Shown: one piece after another, positions 28,986-38,391 of the stretch
Layout of the letters: each line of letters opens with the position of its first letter
How positions within the stretch are numbered: the first letter of the stretch is position 1
Source: a gamma proteobacterium symbiont of Taylorina sp.
GTDB taxonomy: Bacteria > Pseudomonadota > Gammaproteobacteria > GRL18
Direction of reading: 5' to 3'
Assembly: GCA_025655455.1 (NCBI GenBank)
Contig: JAHXIV010000014.1
Location: 1 to 64,000, forward strand
Length of the DNA stretch: 64,000 nucleotides
Notes under the pieces: model-generated
What the model saw: the letters and a program-made list of their open reading frames with translations, nothing else
The model's database searches: none
What the model was told of the DNA's origin: nothing
Program-made: the position numbers and the translations under genes

Positions 28986-29998
28986 TGCTTGCTCCGTAAG
29001 GTGTTTTGCAGCAATAATATCAACAGACTGATAAAAAAGGCAATGCCCAGCGGCCAGTAGAACAGCGATCTTGTCGGTCTATAGGTTAAGTTATCAGATT
29101 CAACCGGTTCTAATTGATCCAGTGTTTGATAAATTTTCTGCAGTTCCTCTGTATCACGGGCACGGAAGTATTTGCCACCGGTGAGCCGGGCGATTTGGGT
29201 TAAAGATTTTTCATCCAGATCTTTAGAGGGGTTAATTTTTTGACGACCAAAAAATGAACGCACAATAATTTCATCGGCACCAAAACCAATAGTATAAATT
29301 TTTATACCGATTTGTTTGGCTAATTTAGCGGCAGTGACAGGATCGATACCGGCATTATTAGAGCCGTCAGTGAGTAAAATAAGTACTCGTGAATCACTTT
29401 GATCAGCGGGTAAATCTTTTAGACGTTTGACGGCAAGACCAATGGCATCACCGATTGCTGTTGCTTTTTGTCCGGCCATACCAATAAAAGAGTCATACAA
29501 CATTTTTTCGATGGTTTTTCGATCAAAGGTTAAAGGAGTTTGTAAATAGGCATGATCGGCAAATAAGATCAAACCCAGCCGATCCCCTTCGCGTTGACGA
29601 ATAAAGGGCATAATGACTGATTTAACTGCGGTCAGTCTGTCTACAGCGGTTTTAGCAAAAAACATATCGGCAGTTTCCATACTGCCTGAAATATCGACTG
29701 CCAGCATCAGGTCACGTCCACTGACAGGAATTGAGATGGCTTCACCAGACCATTTCGGCTGGGCAGCGGCAATAATAACAAAAATCCAGACCAGAAAAAC
29801 AAATGTAAATAAGGGGGAAAGATGATTTATTTTTGCTGTGGCAAGCGGTGTTTCAAGATCACTGAGTTGCTCATAAAATGGCACTTTAAGTGCCTGTAGT
29901 TGACTGAGTTGACTGGTTTTTTTAGGGGAACTCAGCCAGTAGATCAGAAAAGGCAGGGGTAATAGTACAAATATCCAGGGCCAGTCAAAACTATACAT
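28982..29998 (-). CDS. batA: BatA-like VWA domain membrane protein
   Basis: A 338-residue membrane protein with two N-terminal helices, a von Willebrand A domain with MIDAS residues (AVDISGSMETAD near 92-103; TDGSNNAG near 210) and a C-terminal helix. It pairs with BatB in the MoxR-associated complex. The start overlaps the DUF4381 stop by eight bases, so the operon is translationally coupled. Confidence 0.93.
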   Translation of the reverse strand: MYSFDWPWIFVLLPLPFLIYWLSSPKKTSQLSQLQALKVPFYEQLSDLETPLATAKINHLSPLFTFVFLVWIFVIIAAAQPKWSGEAISIPVSGRDLMLAVDISGSMETADMFFAKTAVDRLTAVKSVIMPFIRQREGDRLGLILFADHAYLQTPLTFDRKTIEKMLYDSFIGMAGQKATAIGDAIGLAVKRLKDLPADQSDSRVLILLTDGSNNAGIDPVTAAKLAKQIGIKIYTIGFGADEIIVRSFFGRQKINPSKDLDEKSLTQIARLTGGKYFRARDTEELQKIYQTLDQLEPVESDNLTYRPTRSLFYWPLGIAFFISLLILLLQNTLRSKQ

Positions 29999-30563
29999 TT
30001 TTACAGTCCTGTTTTTTATAGTTTTTCACTAAAATCATGGTGCTGGCAAAAACCTGTTTAATTAAATCAGGGTCAAGCGGTGTTGTATCGGATTGATAAG
30101 GCACTCTGGTCAGTAGTTCTGAGAATTCATTGGTAAAGGGCTGTTTTTTCAAATTAGAATCAAACATTTTATCCAGCAAAGCAAGCCATTGTTCATCAGT
30201 TAACGAAGCAACCTGTTCACGATGATAATGAGAAAGTGCAAAACGACGCAAAAATATCGACAATTGTTTAATGCTCTGATGTGCTGCTGCATCGGCTTTA
30301 TAAGAATTTTCAATGATGCTCAGTTCTTTAAGCGCAAGACTTTTTAACTGCTTTGGGCTGAGCTGTTTTTTTCTGGCCTTCGGCTCTTTGGAAAGCAGGA
30401 TAATTAATATCACTAATAGTAACAATAAGGCTAATAATATCCACCAACCGGGAGCGATAGGCCATAGTCCTATGGCTTGTGGTAAATGAATATCAGCCAG
30501 TAGACTCGGATCAAACTGCTGTGCAGTTAGTGGCGGCTGAGTTGCAGAAGTTGGTACAGGCAT
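29991..30563 (-). CDS. DUF4381 membrane protein of the MoxR/Bat operon
   Basis: A 190-residue single-pass protein: Pro-rich N-terminus, the conserved DIHLPQAIGLWPIAPGWWIL leading into a membrane helix, then a helical cytoplasmic part with LRRFALSHYHREQVASLTDE. This is the DUF4381 pattern, found almost only between DUF58 and batA genes. It probably links the VWA proteins to the MoxR-DUF58 part. It starts two bases after the DUF58 stop. Confidence 0.9.
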   Translation of the reverse strand: MPVPTSATQPPLTAQQFDPSLLADIHLPQAIGLWPIAPGWWILLALLLLLVILIILLSKEPKARKKQLSPKQLKSLALKELSIIENSYKADAAAHQSIKQLSIFLRRFALSHYHREQVASLTDEQWLALLDKMFDSNLKKQPFTNEFSELLTRVPYQSDTTPLDPDLIKQVFASTMILVKNYKKQDCKNV

Positions 30564-30565
30564 GA

Positions 30566-31600
30566 TTAATGACGGCTCCGGGCAATACGGCGGATACTGG
30601 AATCCTTGCCTAAAGTAGCGAGAAATTTATCAGCCACATCTTCATTGGTGAGTAAATTAATCAAATGAATGCGGTTTTGCATACAAAATTGTTCAATATC
30701 CGCTATTTTATTTTCAAAGAGTTGTTTAAAAGAGCTTCTTAATAAGCTGTCCTGTGTATTGAGTAAATGAGCTTGCTGACCATTGCTGATACCATACTGA
30801 CCGGGCGGCGGCAATTCAATTTCCAGTGGATCAGCAATATGATTAATAATCAAATCGTTGTGCTGTGCAATATAACGGATATGCTTTAATACATTTTCAT
30901 TGCTATGCTTAAGATCACTGGCTAATAAAACGATACTACCGGGATGGATCATTTTTTGAATACGGGCAAAGAGTAATTCAGGCTTTAATTCACCTTTTTG
31001 CCGGAGCTTGTCTGAATGGGAACGATACCCCTTATTATTATGAAAGTCACTCAATAACTTAAGAAAACGTAATACACCCTGGTGACCACCCTTGGGACGT
31101 ATTTCCTGATGAGTGGTATTGTTGAAAATTAAGCCGCCAATACGATTATTATTATCTGCACCAGCCCAGGCGAATAATGCGGCAGCCTTGGCGGCAGTGA
31201 CTGATTTTAAACAATGGCGGCTGCCAAAATACATACTCTGGCTGAGATCAACAATAATGAAAACAGGGCGTTCGCGTTCTTCTTTAAAGACTTTGGTGTG
31301 TACTTTGTCTGTTCGAGCTGTCACATTCCAGTCAATATTACGAATATCATCGCCGGGCTGATAAGGTCGTACTTCGTCAAAATTGAGTCCGCGTCCCTTA
31401 AAAGGTGAACTATAATTACCGGACAATGAGGAATATGCCTTGCGTTGTGAACCCAGTGAAAGATGAGTGGATTGGTAGCGCAGCTGGATCAATAGTTGTA
31501 AATCAACTTCAGTGGCGTGTTTTATGGTCTCTGTATTTATCAGTACAGATGGCGTATTTTCTGCGCTGAAATTTGAGCGTATAGCTTGCCAGATACTCAT
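30566..31600 (-). CDS. DUF58 protein, MoxR partner
   Basis: A 344-residue soluble protein with the DUF58 core (GSQRKAYSSLSGNYSSPFKG, EVRPYQPGDDIRNIDWNVTA) followed by a VWA-like half (FIIVDLSQSMYFGSRH). DUF58 proteins are the constant companions of MoxR AAA+ ATPases and are thought to be substrates or adaptors. The gap to moxR holds three 13-bp tandem repeats. Confidence 0.93.
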   Translation of the reverse strand: MSIWQAIRSNFSAENTPSVLINTETIKHATEVDLQLLIQLRYQSTHLSLGSQRKAYSSLSGNYSSPFKGRGLNFDEVRPYQPGDDIRNIDWNVTARTDKVHTKVFKEERERPVFIIVDLSQSMYFGSRHCLKSVTAAKAAALFAWAGADNNNRIGGLIFNNTTHQEIRPKGGHQGVLRFLKLLSDFHNNKGYRSHSDKLRQKGELKPELLFARIQKMIHPGSIVLLASDLKHSNENVLKHIRYIAQHNDLIINHIADPLEIELPPPGQYGISNGQQAHLLNTQDSLLRSSFKQLFENKIADIEQFCMQNRIHLINLLTNEDVADKFLATLGKDSSIRRIARSRH

Positions 31601-31611
31601 TATTATACTCT

Positions 31612-31650
31612 TTGTTACGGGATGTTGTTACGGGATGTTGTCACGGGATG
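31612..31650 (-). repeat. Three tandem 13-bp repeats at the moxR 3' end
   Basis: Units TTGTTACGGGATG, TTGTTACGGGATG and TTGTCACGGGATG lie end to end. The third contains the moxR stop (31641-31643), so the other two are copies of the moxR tail expanded into the gap before DUF58. Confidence 0.85.
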
Positions 31651-32627
31651 GCAATATAGCTTAATAATTCAGAAATAAAATAATCAGCATCAATACCATT
31701 GGCTTCAGCTTCAAATGAAAGCAGCAGACGATGACGGAAAATATCTGCAACAACCGCCTGAATATCTGAGGGGGCAACATAGTCTTTTCCGGATAACCAG
31801 GCATGGGCGCGTGCGCATCTATCTAGAGCAATGGTTGCTCTGGGACTGACACCGTAATTAACCCAATGTACTAATTCCTTGCTATAGGGCGCAGGATCAC
31901 GGGTTGCCAGTACAATATTTAACAAATATTCTTCCACCTCATCACTCATATGAATATTGAGAATTTCATGGCGTGTGGCAAATAGTACCTGTTGAGAAAT
32001 TTTAGGCTGCTGACTACCCTGTATAATAGTATCATTGCTGCTAAGCAGCTCTTCCTGTGCTTCCTGACGGTTGAGCAATAAGATGTCCTTTTCTGCATCC
32101 TGCTGTGGATAATCGATTTTGATGTGCATCAGGAATCGATCCAGCTGAGCTTCAGGCAGGGGATAGGTACCTTCCTGTTCGATTGGATTCTGGGTGGCCA
32201 TGACCATAAATAACTTGGGTAGTGGATAGGTTTCACGACCAATGGTAATTTGCTTTTCAGCCATTGCTTCCAGCAGTGCTGACTGTACTTTTGCAGGGGC
32301 TCGGTTGATTTCATCAGCGAGTAACAAATTATGAAATAATGGTCCCTGTTGAAAATGAAAAGTGGCATCCTGTGGACGATAAATTTCAGTTCCGGTTAAA
32401 TCTGCGGGTAATAAGTCAGGGGTAAATTGAACCCGATGAAAATTTGCTTCAATTAAATTGCCTAATTCTTTAATTGCTCTGGTTTTTGCTAAACCGGGGG
32501 CACCTTCGACTAATAGATGACCATCAGCCAGCAGGGCAATAAATAATTTATTAACCAATGCTTGCTGACCAATAATTTTTTTGCTTAAAGCGTCTCTTGC
32601 CTGTGTGATTTGTTGATATAAGCTCAT
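31641..32627 (-). CDS. moxR: MoxR-family AAA+ ATPase
   Basis: A 328-residue AAA+ ATPase, first gene of the six-gene Bat operon. Walker A GAPGLAKTR (about 42-50), Walker B LLADEINRAPAK (near 105), sensor 1 MATQNPIEQEGTYPLPEAQL and the C-terminal lid with GVSPRATIALDRCARAHAWL are all intact. MoxR proteins act as chaperones that remodel or insert metal in target complexes; the target here would be the VWA proteins encoded downstream. Confidence 0.96.
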   Translation of the reverse strand: MSLYQQITQARDALSKKIIGQQALVNKLFIALLADGHLLVEGAPGLAKTRAIKELGNLIEANFHRVQFTPDLLPADLTGTEIYRPQDATFHFQQGPLFHNLLLADEINRAPAKVQSALLEAMAEKQITIGRETYPLPKLFMVMATQNPIEQEGTYPLPEAQLDRFLMHIKIDYPQQDAEKDILLLNRQEAQEELLSSNDTIIQGSQQPKISQQVLFATRHEILNIHMSDEVEEYLLNIVLATRDPAPYSKELVHWVNYGVSPRATIALDRCARAHAWLSGKDYVAPSDIQAVVADIFRHRLLLSFEAEANGIDADYFISELLSYIAIP

Positions 32628-32705
32628 AATTCTTTTGCGTTGGTTATTAGGGATAGACAGTAAATGGGGGCATTATTGCACCAATCCAAGTGTATGAATG
32701 TCGGT

Positions 32706-33332
32706 TTAAGTCAGATCTTTGGCTATGGAAACAATTTTTTTACGCTTAAATAATAACTGCCAGCGACTACCGCCTAATTGCAGCCATAATACGGCACAAC
32801 GAATGGCGCATAATAATAAGGCTCTAACCTTATTGGCAGTATCAGGATTATTTAAAATAGTCGGCTCACCCGAGACCATAATACGTGGATTGAGATGACT
32901 GATGGTATCAGAATAGAGACCGCCCAGACTGGCATAAATATTTGCATGATCAATACCAAAATGCTCTATTTGTCCCTGAGCTCTTTCAATGCCCTCACTC
33001 AATTGCTGTAGCATCGTTGTATTTTTTAATAATTTTGTGGCCAAAAAAAGAATACCAATAGAATAACGGGTCAGTTCCATATCACGTTCTTTTTTTGTAT
33101 TCCCCAGTTGCTGCTGAATCAATTCCAGACCTTCATGGATATTAGGAATATTTTGAAAAATCTCCAGAGTATTCTCAGGCTCTGTATTGAGAATGGCCTT
33201 AACTGCAATATTCAAATGGAAAGTATCAATTTGTCCGCTGTTGGCCAATAATTGCACCTGATGGCAACTTTGAAATATTCCAGCCAGAGCAATGCTCTGT
33301 TCTTCTAATTTTGTTAAATGCTCAATAGTCAC
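32706..33332 (-). CDS. hflD: HflD-like protein
   Basis: An all-helical protein of about 208 residues with HflD hallmarks: ALAGIFQSCHQVQLLANSGQ, MELTRYSIGILFLATKLL, ASLGGLYSDTISHLNPRI, and ALLLCAIRCAVLWLQLGG. In E. coli HflD affects lysogeny of phage lambda; its housekeeping role is unclear. The frame is open up to a GTG at 33374 inside mnmA; I prefer the GTG at 33332, which lies after mnmA and close to where family homology begins. The mnmA-hflD order is the classic one, but purB, its usual follower, is absent here. Confidence 0.9.
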   Translation of the reverse strand: MTIEHLTKLEEQSIALAGIFQSCHQVQLLANSGQIDTFHLNIAVKAILNTEPENTLEIFQNIPNIHEGLELIQQQLGNTKKERDMELTRYSIGILFLATKLLKNTTMLQQLSEGIERAQGQIEHFGIDHANIYASLGGLYSDTISHLNPRIMVSGEPTILNNPDTANKVRALLLCAIRCAVLWLQLGGSRWQLLFKRKKIVSIAKDLT

Positions 33333-33354
33333 TCGTTCACCAGTTAATTCTGTC

Positions 33355-34464
33355 TTAATCAATTGTAGCACCACCTAAACACACTTCTCCACTATAAAAA
33401 ACAATGGACTGCCCCGCTGTGACGGCAAATTGCGGGGCTGCAAATTCTACCATACAAGTCGATGAATTTTCATCTTTTTTAGAAGTGCTTTTAATGGCAG
33501 TGATCGTGCAATTTTGATCGGGCTGACGATAACGGGTTTTGGCGCTGCACTGGTAAGGTGGAACAGGCGGCTTACCGCTGACCCAGTGACACTTTGATGC
33601 AGTAAGATTGTTGCGGTACAGTAGTGGATGATGTTTACCCTGAACCACAATTAATTGGTTGTTTTCTAAATCTTTTTGTGCTGCAAACCAGGGTTGTCCT
33701 GCAGTCATCTTACCTTTGTCAGAAGCTCGACCACCAATGCCCAGCCCTTTACGCTGACCTAAGGTATGGTACATAAGCCCCTGATGCTGCCCGACAATTT
33801 CACCCTCGGGAGTGACAATATCACCTGGCTGAGCAGGTAAATAGCGACTGAGAAATTGAGTAAAATCACGCTCACCAATAAAACAAATTCCAGTGGAGTC
33901 TTTTTTATCCCAGGTGGCGAGATTATGATCTTCGGCCAGTTGACGTACAGCAGATTTTTCAAGTTCGCCAATAGGAAACAGCGTTTTTGACAGAGGATAT
34001 TGCCCTAAAGTATAAAGAAAGTAACTTTGATCCTTATTATTATCCTTACCCTTTAATAGATAAAACTGACCATTTTCTTGTTTGACCCGGGCATAATGTC
34101 CGGTAGCAATTTTTTCTGCTCCCTGAGACAGGGCATAGTCTAAAAACACTTTAAATTTAATTTCTTTATTACATAGAATATCAGGGTTTGGGGTTCGTCC
34201 TGCCTTGTATTCTTCCAGAAAATAAGAAAATACATTATCCCAGTATTCAGGAGCAAAATTGACTCCGTGAAAGGGAATGTTTAGCTCAGCAGCTATACTT
34301 TGAGCATCGGCAAAATCTTCTTCAGCCGGACAGTAGCCTTCATTGTCATCTTCATTCCAGTTCTTCATGAAAATTGCAGAAACTTGAAATCCCTGCTCTT
34401 TGAGCAATAGGGCAGCAACGGAAGAATCAACACCACCGGATAAGCCTGTGACGATATTTATCAT
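33355..34464 (-). CDS. mnmA: tRNA 2-thiouridylase
   Basis: MnmA installs sulfur at wobble uridine 34 of tRNAs for Lys, Glu and Gln. The 369-residue product has the PP-loop [19 protein letters not shown], the catalytic pair Cys98 (ILCNKEIKF) and Cys194 ([12 protein letters not shown]), and DKDQSYFLY-type motif. The start chosen is the ATG at 34462-34464, which overlaps the upstream stop as ATGA; longer frames add unconserved residues. Confidence 0.96.
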   Translation of the reverse strand: MINIVTGLSGGVDSSVAALLLKEQGFQVSAIFMKNWNEDDNEGYCPAEEDFADAQSIAAELNIPFHGVNFAPEYWDNVFSYFLEEYKAGRTPNPDILCNKEIKFKVFLDYALSQGAEKIATGHYARVKQENGQFYLLKGKDNNKDQSYFLYTLGQYPLSKTLFPIGELEKSAVRQLAEDHNLATWDKKDSTGICFIGERDFTQFLSRYLPAQPGDIVTPEGEIVGQHQGLMYHTLGQRKGLGIGGRASDKGKMTAGQPWFAAQKDLENNQLIVVQGKHHPLLYRNNLTASKCHWVSGKPPVPPYQCSAKTRYRQPDQNCTITAIKSTSKKDENSSTCMVEFAAPQFAVTAGQSIVFYSGEVCLGGATID

Positions 34465-35060
34465 GGTTTTTCCGGCTCCCAGCCGGAGCGCCATTTTGAT
34501 AGTAAAACTATATGCGGCCGTTTGCCATTATCTTCAAACCATGAATCGACTGCATATTCAGTATTGCTGCTGGTGTTTTTTCCCCGCATAGCAGCAGAAC
34601 TATGCGGCCAGCCGAATATAAAAAATCCCCGGGTTACATGATCCATAGGTTCATGCCATTTTAATAAGCCCTGTTTTTTCAGGATTAATAAATAACTGCT
34701 GGTATTGGTTGATTCATCAATACAATCCAGTTGTCCGGGAGAACCCATTGATGCAAATAATCCCGCCTTATCCTGGCTGGTTCCTGTTTTAATACCAATA
34801 ATCTGTTCAAATTCAGCAATTGCATCGGCAATTTGTTCTCTTTCCTGTTGGGCGGAATCAGCAGCAGAATGGAAATGTCGGGCAATTTTCTGCCATTCCT
34901 CATCGCTTAGAGATAATTGCTCTACTTTTTTACAACCCTGTGCATGGCACATAGAAAAATTGTTAACATCAGGCCGGGTGATAATATCATCTCTGAGAAA
35001 AATATCGGCACTAGCAGTGCTGGTAATTGATAGAAGAATGACAAATATGATTAAACCCAT
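34461..35060 (-). CDS. Secreted conserved hypothetical protein
   Basis: A 199-residue exported protein with a signal peptide (about 1-18, ending STASA) and four Cys in the mature part ([15 protein letters not shown]). Most of it is soluble; [20 protein letters not shown] and [13 protein letters not shown] look like conserved blocks. A good ribosome site (AAGGA) precedes the ATG. The stop overlaps the mnmA start, so the two are coupled. I do not know the function; this seems to be a family often found beside mnmA or on its own in gammaproteobacteria. Confidence 0.7.
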   Translation of the reverse strand: MGLIIFVILLSITSTASADIFLRDDIITRPDVNNFSMCHAQGCKKVEQLSLSDEEWQKIARHFHSAADSAQQEREQIADAIAEFEQIIGIKTGTSQDKAGLFASMGSPGQLDCIDESTNTSSYLLILKKQGLLKWHEPMDHVTRGFFIFGWPHSSAAMRGKNTSSNTEYAVDSWFEDNGKRPHIVLLSKWRSGWEPEKP

Positions 35061-35110
35061 TAAATTTCCTTAAAACGGAGAATTATATCACATATCGTAA
35101 CGGCTCATAT

Positions 35111-35677
35111 CTATACCTGCAGAACCTTAAACTCACCGGGTTGCAGATTTTGCAAGTGCCATTTTCCAATACGATGTCTAACCAGCCTCAGCACGGGGAA
35201 GCCTACTACTGCTGACATTCTGCGGATCTGACGGTTTTTTCCTTCGCTGATAATGAGTTCAATCCAGGAGGTAGGAATTTCTTTGCGAAATCTGACGGGT
35301 GGATTTCTTGGCCAGAGATGCGGAGGTGAAATTTTTCGAACTTTTGCCGGCAATGTTAAACCATCTTTAAGATTTACGCCCTGACGTAATTGCCTAATTG
35401 CCTGTTCTGTAATTGCGCCGTCTACCTGAACCCAGTAAGATTTTTCTTTGGCAACACCGGCATTTGGAACCGGATGAGCAATCTGATGTTGTAAGTGGCC
35501 GGAATCTGTCAGTAATAAAAGACCCTCGCTATCCCTGTCTAGCCGACCAGCAGGATAAACCTTCTTAATAGAAATATAGTGCGATAAAGTTTCTCTTTTA
35601 GAAGCATATTCCTTATCACTATCAGTAAATTGACTGAGAACATTATATGGCTTATTAAATAGAATGAGTTGACTCAT
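35111..35677 (-). CDS. rluE: 23S rRNA pseudouridine synthase (RluE type)
   Basis: A 188-residue RsuA-family synthase lacking the N-terminal S4 domain, as RluE does. The catalytic motif AGRLDRDSEGLLLLT carries Asp47; SYWVQVDGAITEQAI and EGKNRQIRRMSAVVGFPVLR are further family signatures. E. coli RluE makes pseudouridine 2457 in 23S rRNA, near the peptidyl-transferase centre. Confidence 0.92.
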   Translation of the reverse strand: MSQLILFNKPYNVLSQFTDSDKEYASKRETLSHYISIKKVYPAGRLDRDSEGLLLLTDSGHLQHQIAHPVPNAGVAKEKSYWVQVDGAITEQAIRQLRQGVNLKDGLTLPAKVRKISPPHLWPRNPPVRFRKEIPTSWIELIISEGKNRQIRRMSAVVGFPVLRLVRHRIGKWHLQNLQPGEFKVLQV

Positions 35678-35699
35678 GTTTTTAAGTTTGTCTCATTCC

Positions 35700-37064
35700 T
35701 TATTTAATAATCTCATAACAGGGAACATAAACACTACCGGGTAATTTCATTCTTCCCTGCTCAACAAAGGCTTCTAACAGATCATCCAGAGGTGAAAGAA
35801 TTTCTTCATCGCCCTGAATTTTAAACTTGCCGTATTTTTCAATGGAAGAAATACCCTCATCTTTAACATTACCTGAAACGATTCCGGAAAATGCCCGGCG
35901 TAGATTGGCTGCCAGTGAATGGGTTGCCTGATCCTTATGTAATTTCAGATTACTCATATTTTCATGAGTTGGATTAAAAGGTAATTGAAATTCTTTATCA
36001 ATATGGATGATCCAATTATAATAATAGGCATCACTTTTTGTTCTTCTGAACTCGGAAACTTCATGGATACGGGTTTTCATTTCACGTGCAACCAATGTCT
36101 GATCATCTATAATGATTTTATATTTCTGCTGCGCTTCAAAACCCAATGTTACCTCAATAAAATGATGAATTTTTTTAAAGTATTCTTCACTGCTTTTAGG
36201 TCCGGTGAGTATCAGAGGGAAGGGCAGTTCCTTATTTTTTGGGTGCAGCAATATACCCAGGATATATAGAATCTCTTCTGCAGTTCCAGGACCTCCGGGA
36301 AAGACAATAATACCATGACCTGTTCTGATAAAGGCTTCCAGACGTTTTTCAATGTCAGGTAAAATAACCAGTTCATTGACGCTGGGGTTTGGAGATTCAG
36401 CGGCAATAATCCCCGGCTCTGTAATACCAATATAACGACCATTTGTAATATGTTGTTTAGAGTGACCGACATTAGCGCCTTTCATAGGACCTTTCATTGC
36501 TCCGGGGCCGCAGCCGGTACAAATGTTCATATAGCGAAGTCCTAATTGATAACCGACTTCCTTGGTGTACTCATATTCTACCGGTTGAATTGAATGACCA
36601 CCCCAGCAGACGACAATATTGGGTAGAATTTCTGGGATTAGTACTCTGGCATTGCGTAAAATATGAAAAATTGCATTGGTAATATCTTCTGAACTGGACA
36701 GATCAAAGCGTGGATTTTTGTGTATATCATTGCCTACAAAGACGATGTCCCGCAGTACAGAAAACAAGTGTTCTTTAATCCCTGCTATCATTTCACCATC
36801 AACAAAGGCTCTTGCAGGTGCATTGAATACTTCCAGTTTAATGCCTCTTTCCTGCTGGATGACTTCAATCTGATAATCAGGATTTTGTTCCAGCACCGCT
36901 TTTGCGCTATCCTCTGTACTGCCTGTATTGAGAACTGCAAGGGAACAGGCTCTGAAATCATTAGCGAACTTGCCCTTGCTGGCATTGAGGAGGATGTTGA
37001 CTTCCCACTTTGATAAAACATCCATTCTTCCTTCAGGAGTCAGGCGTACATTGACTGTTTTCAT
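35700..37064 (-). CDS. ppnN: Pyrimidine/purine nucleotide 5'-monophosphate nucleosidase
   Basis: A 454-residue LOG-family enzyme matching E. coli PpnN (YgdH), which splits nucleotide monophosphates into base and ribose 5-phosphate and is activated by (p)ppGpp. The LOG motif FPGGPGTAEEIL is present, with CTGCGPGAMKGPMKGA before it. The start at 37064 gives exactly the family opening MKTVNVRLTPEGRMDVLSKW; an ATG seven codons upstream is less likely. Confidence 0.93.
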   Translation of the reverse strand: MKTVNVRLTPEGRMDVLSKWEVNILLNASKGKFANDFRACSLAVLNTGSTEDSAKAVLEQNPDYQIEVIQQERGIKLEVFNAPARAFVDGEMIAGIKEHLFSVLRDIVFVGNDIHKNPRFDLSSSEDITNAIFHILRNARVLIPEILPNIVVCWGGHSIQPVEYEYTKEVGYQLGLRYMNICTGCGPGAMKGPMKGANVGHSKQHITNGRYIGITEPGIIAAESPNPSVNELVILPDIEKRLEAFIRTGHGIIVFPGGPGTAEEILYILGILLHPKNKELPFPLILTGPKSSEEYFKKIHHFIEVTLGFEAQQKYKIIIDDQTLVAREMKTRIHEVSEFRRTKSDAYYYNWIIHIDKEFQLPFNPTHENMSNLKLHKDQATHSLAANLRRAFSGIVSGNVKDEGISSIEKYGKFKIQGDEEILSPLDDLLEAFVEQGRMKLPGSVYVPCYEIIK

Positions 37065-37131
37065 GGTTGTGCTCTTAAATAACAAAAATTTAACTAAATG
37101 AATTTTCAGTATATTTTATGTTACTGATAAT

Positions 37132-38121
37132 TCATTCAGCCACATTTTTTTGGTTGACGACTCTTAATGTTGGATAATAAGATGAGTCTAACTCATAATA
37201 TTGATTTTGTTTATCAAAAGGTGAAAGAAAAGAAATTTTATAAGCAGTCAGACATAAGTCATATCCATCGGCTTTTCCTGTTCCATAGAGTCGATCGCCA
37301 ACGACAGGATGACCGATATGTGATAGATGTTGTCTAATCTGATGTTTTCGTCCGCTTAAAAGCCTGATATCAACCAGACTGGCACTGTCAATTTGTTGAT
37401 TCATTATACTATTATCAAACATAAACTTGCCTGCCGCCTTATTTGCAGGTGAAAATGTTTGCAAAACGTCAGCAGGCAAGTTTATTGGCCGATGGCTCTG
37501 ATCCAACACCTGACTATGCAAAATTTTTGTTTGTGCCTGCTTTTTATCCAAAGGTTCATCCAGTATAAACGGTAAGACTTTTTCATCAGGGAAATGACCA
37601 TGAATAATCGCTTTATAATATTTCTTAATTGCCCCTTCGGCAAATAGCCGGGATAAAGCTGCAGCGGCATTTTTTGAATGTGCAATGAGCATAAGACCGC
37701 TGGTTGCTTTATCGAGCCTATGAACAATGAAGGCATTTCTTTGCGGCTTTAAATGACTTTCAACCCAACGATAAAGGGTGCAGTGATCACCATATTTGCT
37801 GCCTTGTGACAACATGCCTGCGGGTTTGAACCAGAGACTGTAGTCGTCTTTATCAGCAATAAGTTCTGCCTCAATCGGGATCTGATTAAAGATTCCTTCA
37901 TCATAGTAACAATGTAATATTTGCCCCTGACGAAGTTTCTTTTTAACACGACGGATTCTTTTTGTCGTATTGTTGTGTGTCAGCCAGACACTGCCATTTT
38001 GCATGATTTGTTTTATTTTTTGCCGTGAAAAATGGCAGTGTTCTGCCAATAAACTAATGGCACTTATGTCATTTTGCATGACATTCAGATGCAGCTCAAA
38101 TTGTTTTTTTTCTATTGGCAT
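37132..38121 (-). CDS. RluA-family pseudouridine synthase carrying an inserted palindrome
   Basis: A 329-residue synthase with an N-terminal S4 RNA-binding domain (about 22-75) and the RluA catalytic domain: VHRLDKATSGL (Asp137), KYYKAIIHG, and LVDIRLLSGRKHQIRQHLSH. Between about residues 205 and 240, normally a short turn, there is a surplus segment (RPINLPADVLQTFSPANKAA and the following residues) encoded exactly by a palindromic repeat (37412-37498). The frame is kept and the catalytic motifs are intact, so the enzyme may work. The target RNA cannot be told from sequence. Confidence 0.88.
   Translation of the reverse strand: MPIEKKQFELHLNVMQNDISAISLLAEHCHFSRQKIKQIMQNGSVWLTHNNTTKRIRRVKKKLRQGQILHCYYDEGIFNQIPIEAELIADKDDYSLWFKPAGMLSQGSKYGDHCTLYRWVESHLKPQRNAFIVHRLDKATSGLMLIAHSKNAAAALSRLFAEGAIKKYYKAIIHGHFPDEKVLPFILDEPLDKKQAQTKILHSQVLDQSHRPINLPADVLQTFSPANKAAGKFMFDNSIMNQQIDSASLVDIRLLSGRKHQIRQHLSHIGHPVVGDRLYGTGKADGYDLCLTAYKISFLSPFDKQNQYYELDSSYYPTLRVVNQKNVAE
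37412..37498 (-). repeat. Palindromic repeat, copy C (inside the RluA-family gene)
   Basis: The cleanest member: perfect 14-bp outer arms ATAAACTTGCCTGC (37421-37434) and GCAGGCAAGTTTAT (37472-37485), inner arms TTTGCA (37442-37447) and TGCAAA (37460-37465). Read on the minus strand the edges are GAGCCATCGGCCAAT and ATGTTTGATAA. It is read in frame by the gene, in the opposite element orientation to copy A in the kinase gene. Confidence 0.85.
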
Positions 38122-38257
38122 GGATTAAATCCGTGAATAATTTTTTTCCGGGGAGAAAACAGGTACAATGCAGGCTCCATTATAACGAACAATGTTAAAA
38201 TATTAACATATCCCATATGTTATAAGCTTGCTTGCCCACGCAATCCCGGTTATGTGC

Positions 38258-38287
38258 TTGTATGCTAAAATTTGGTTGACTTATAAT
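38258..38287 (+). promoter_or_regulatory. Putative promoter of the 38.4-kb secreted protein
   Basis: TTGTAT (38258-38263) and a perfect TATAAT (38282-38287) are 18 bp apart, about 100 bp before the gene. Upstream in the same 270-bp gap lies a palindrome ATGTTAA-AATA-TTAACAT near 38194-38211. Nothing else is evident there. Confidence 0.4.
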
Positions 38288-38391
38288 ACAGTATCTTTAA
38301 GATTTCTATTCTCGGACAAGCTTCTGATTTAGAATTTCCAAACGGGCAGGATCAAACAACAATAACAGGCATAACAAACAAAGGAACTTAC

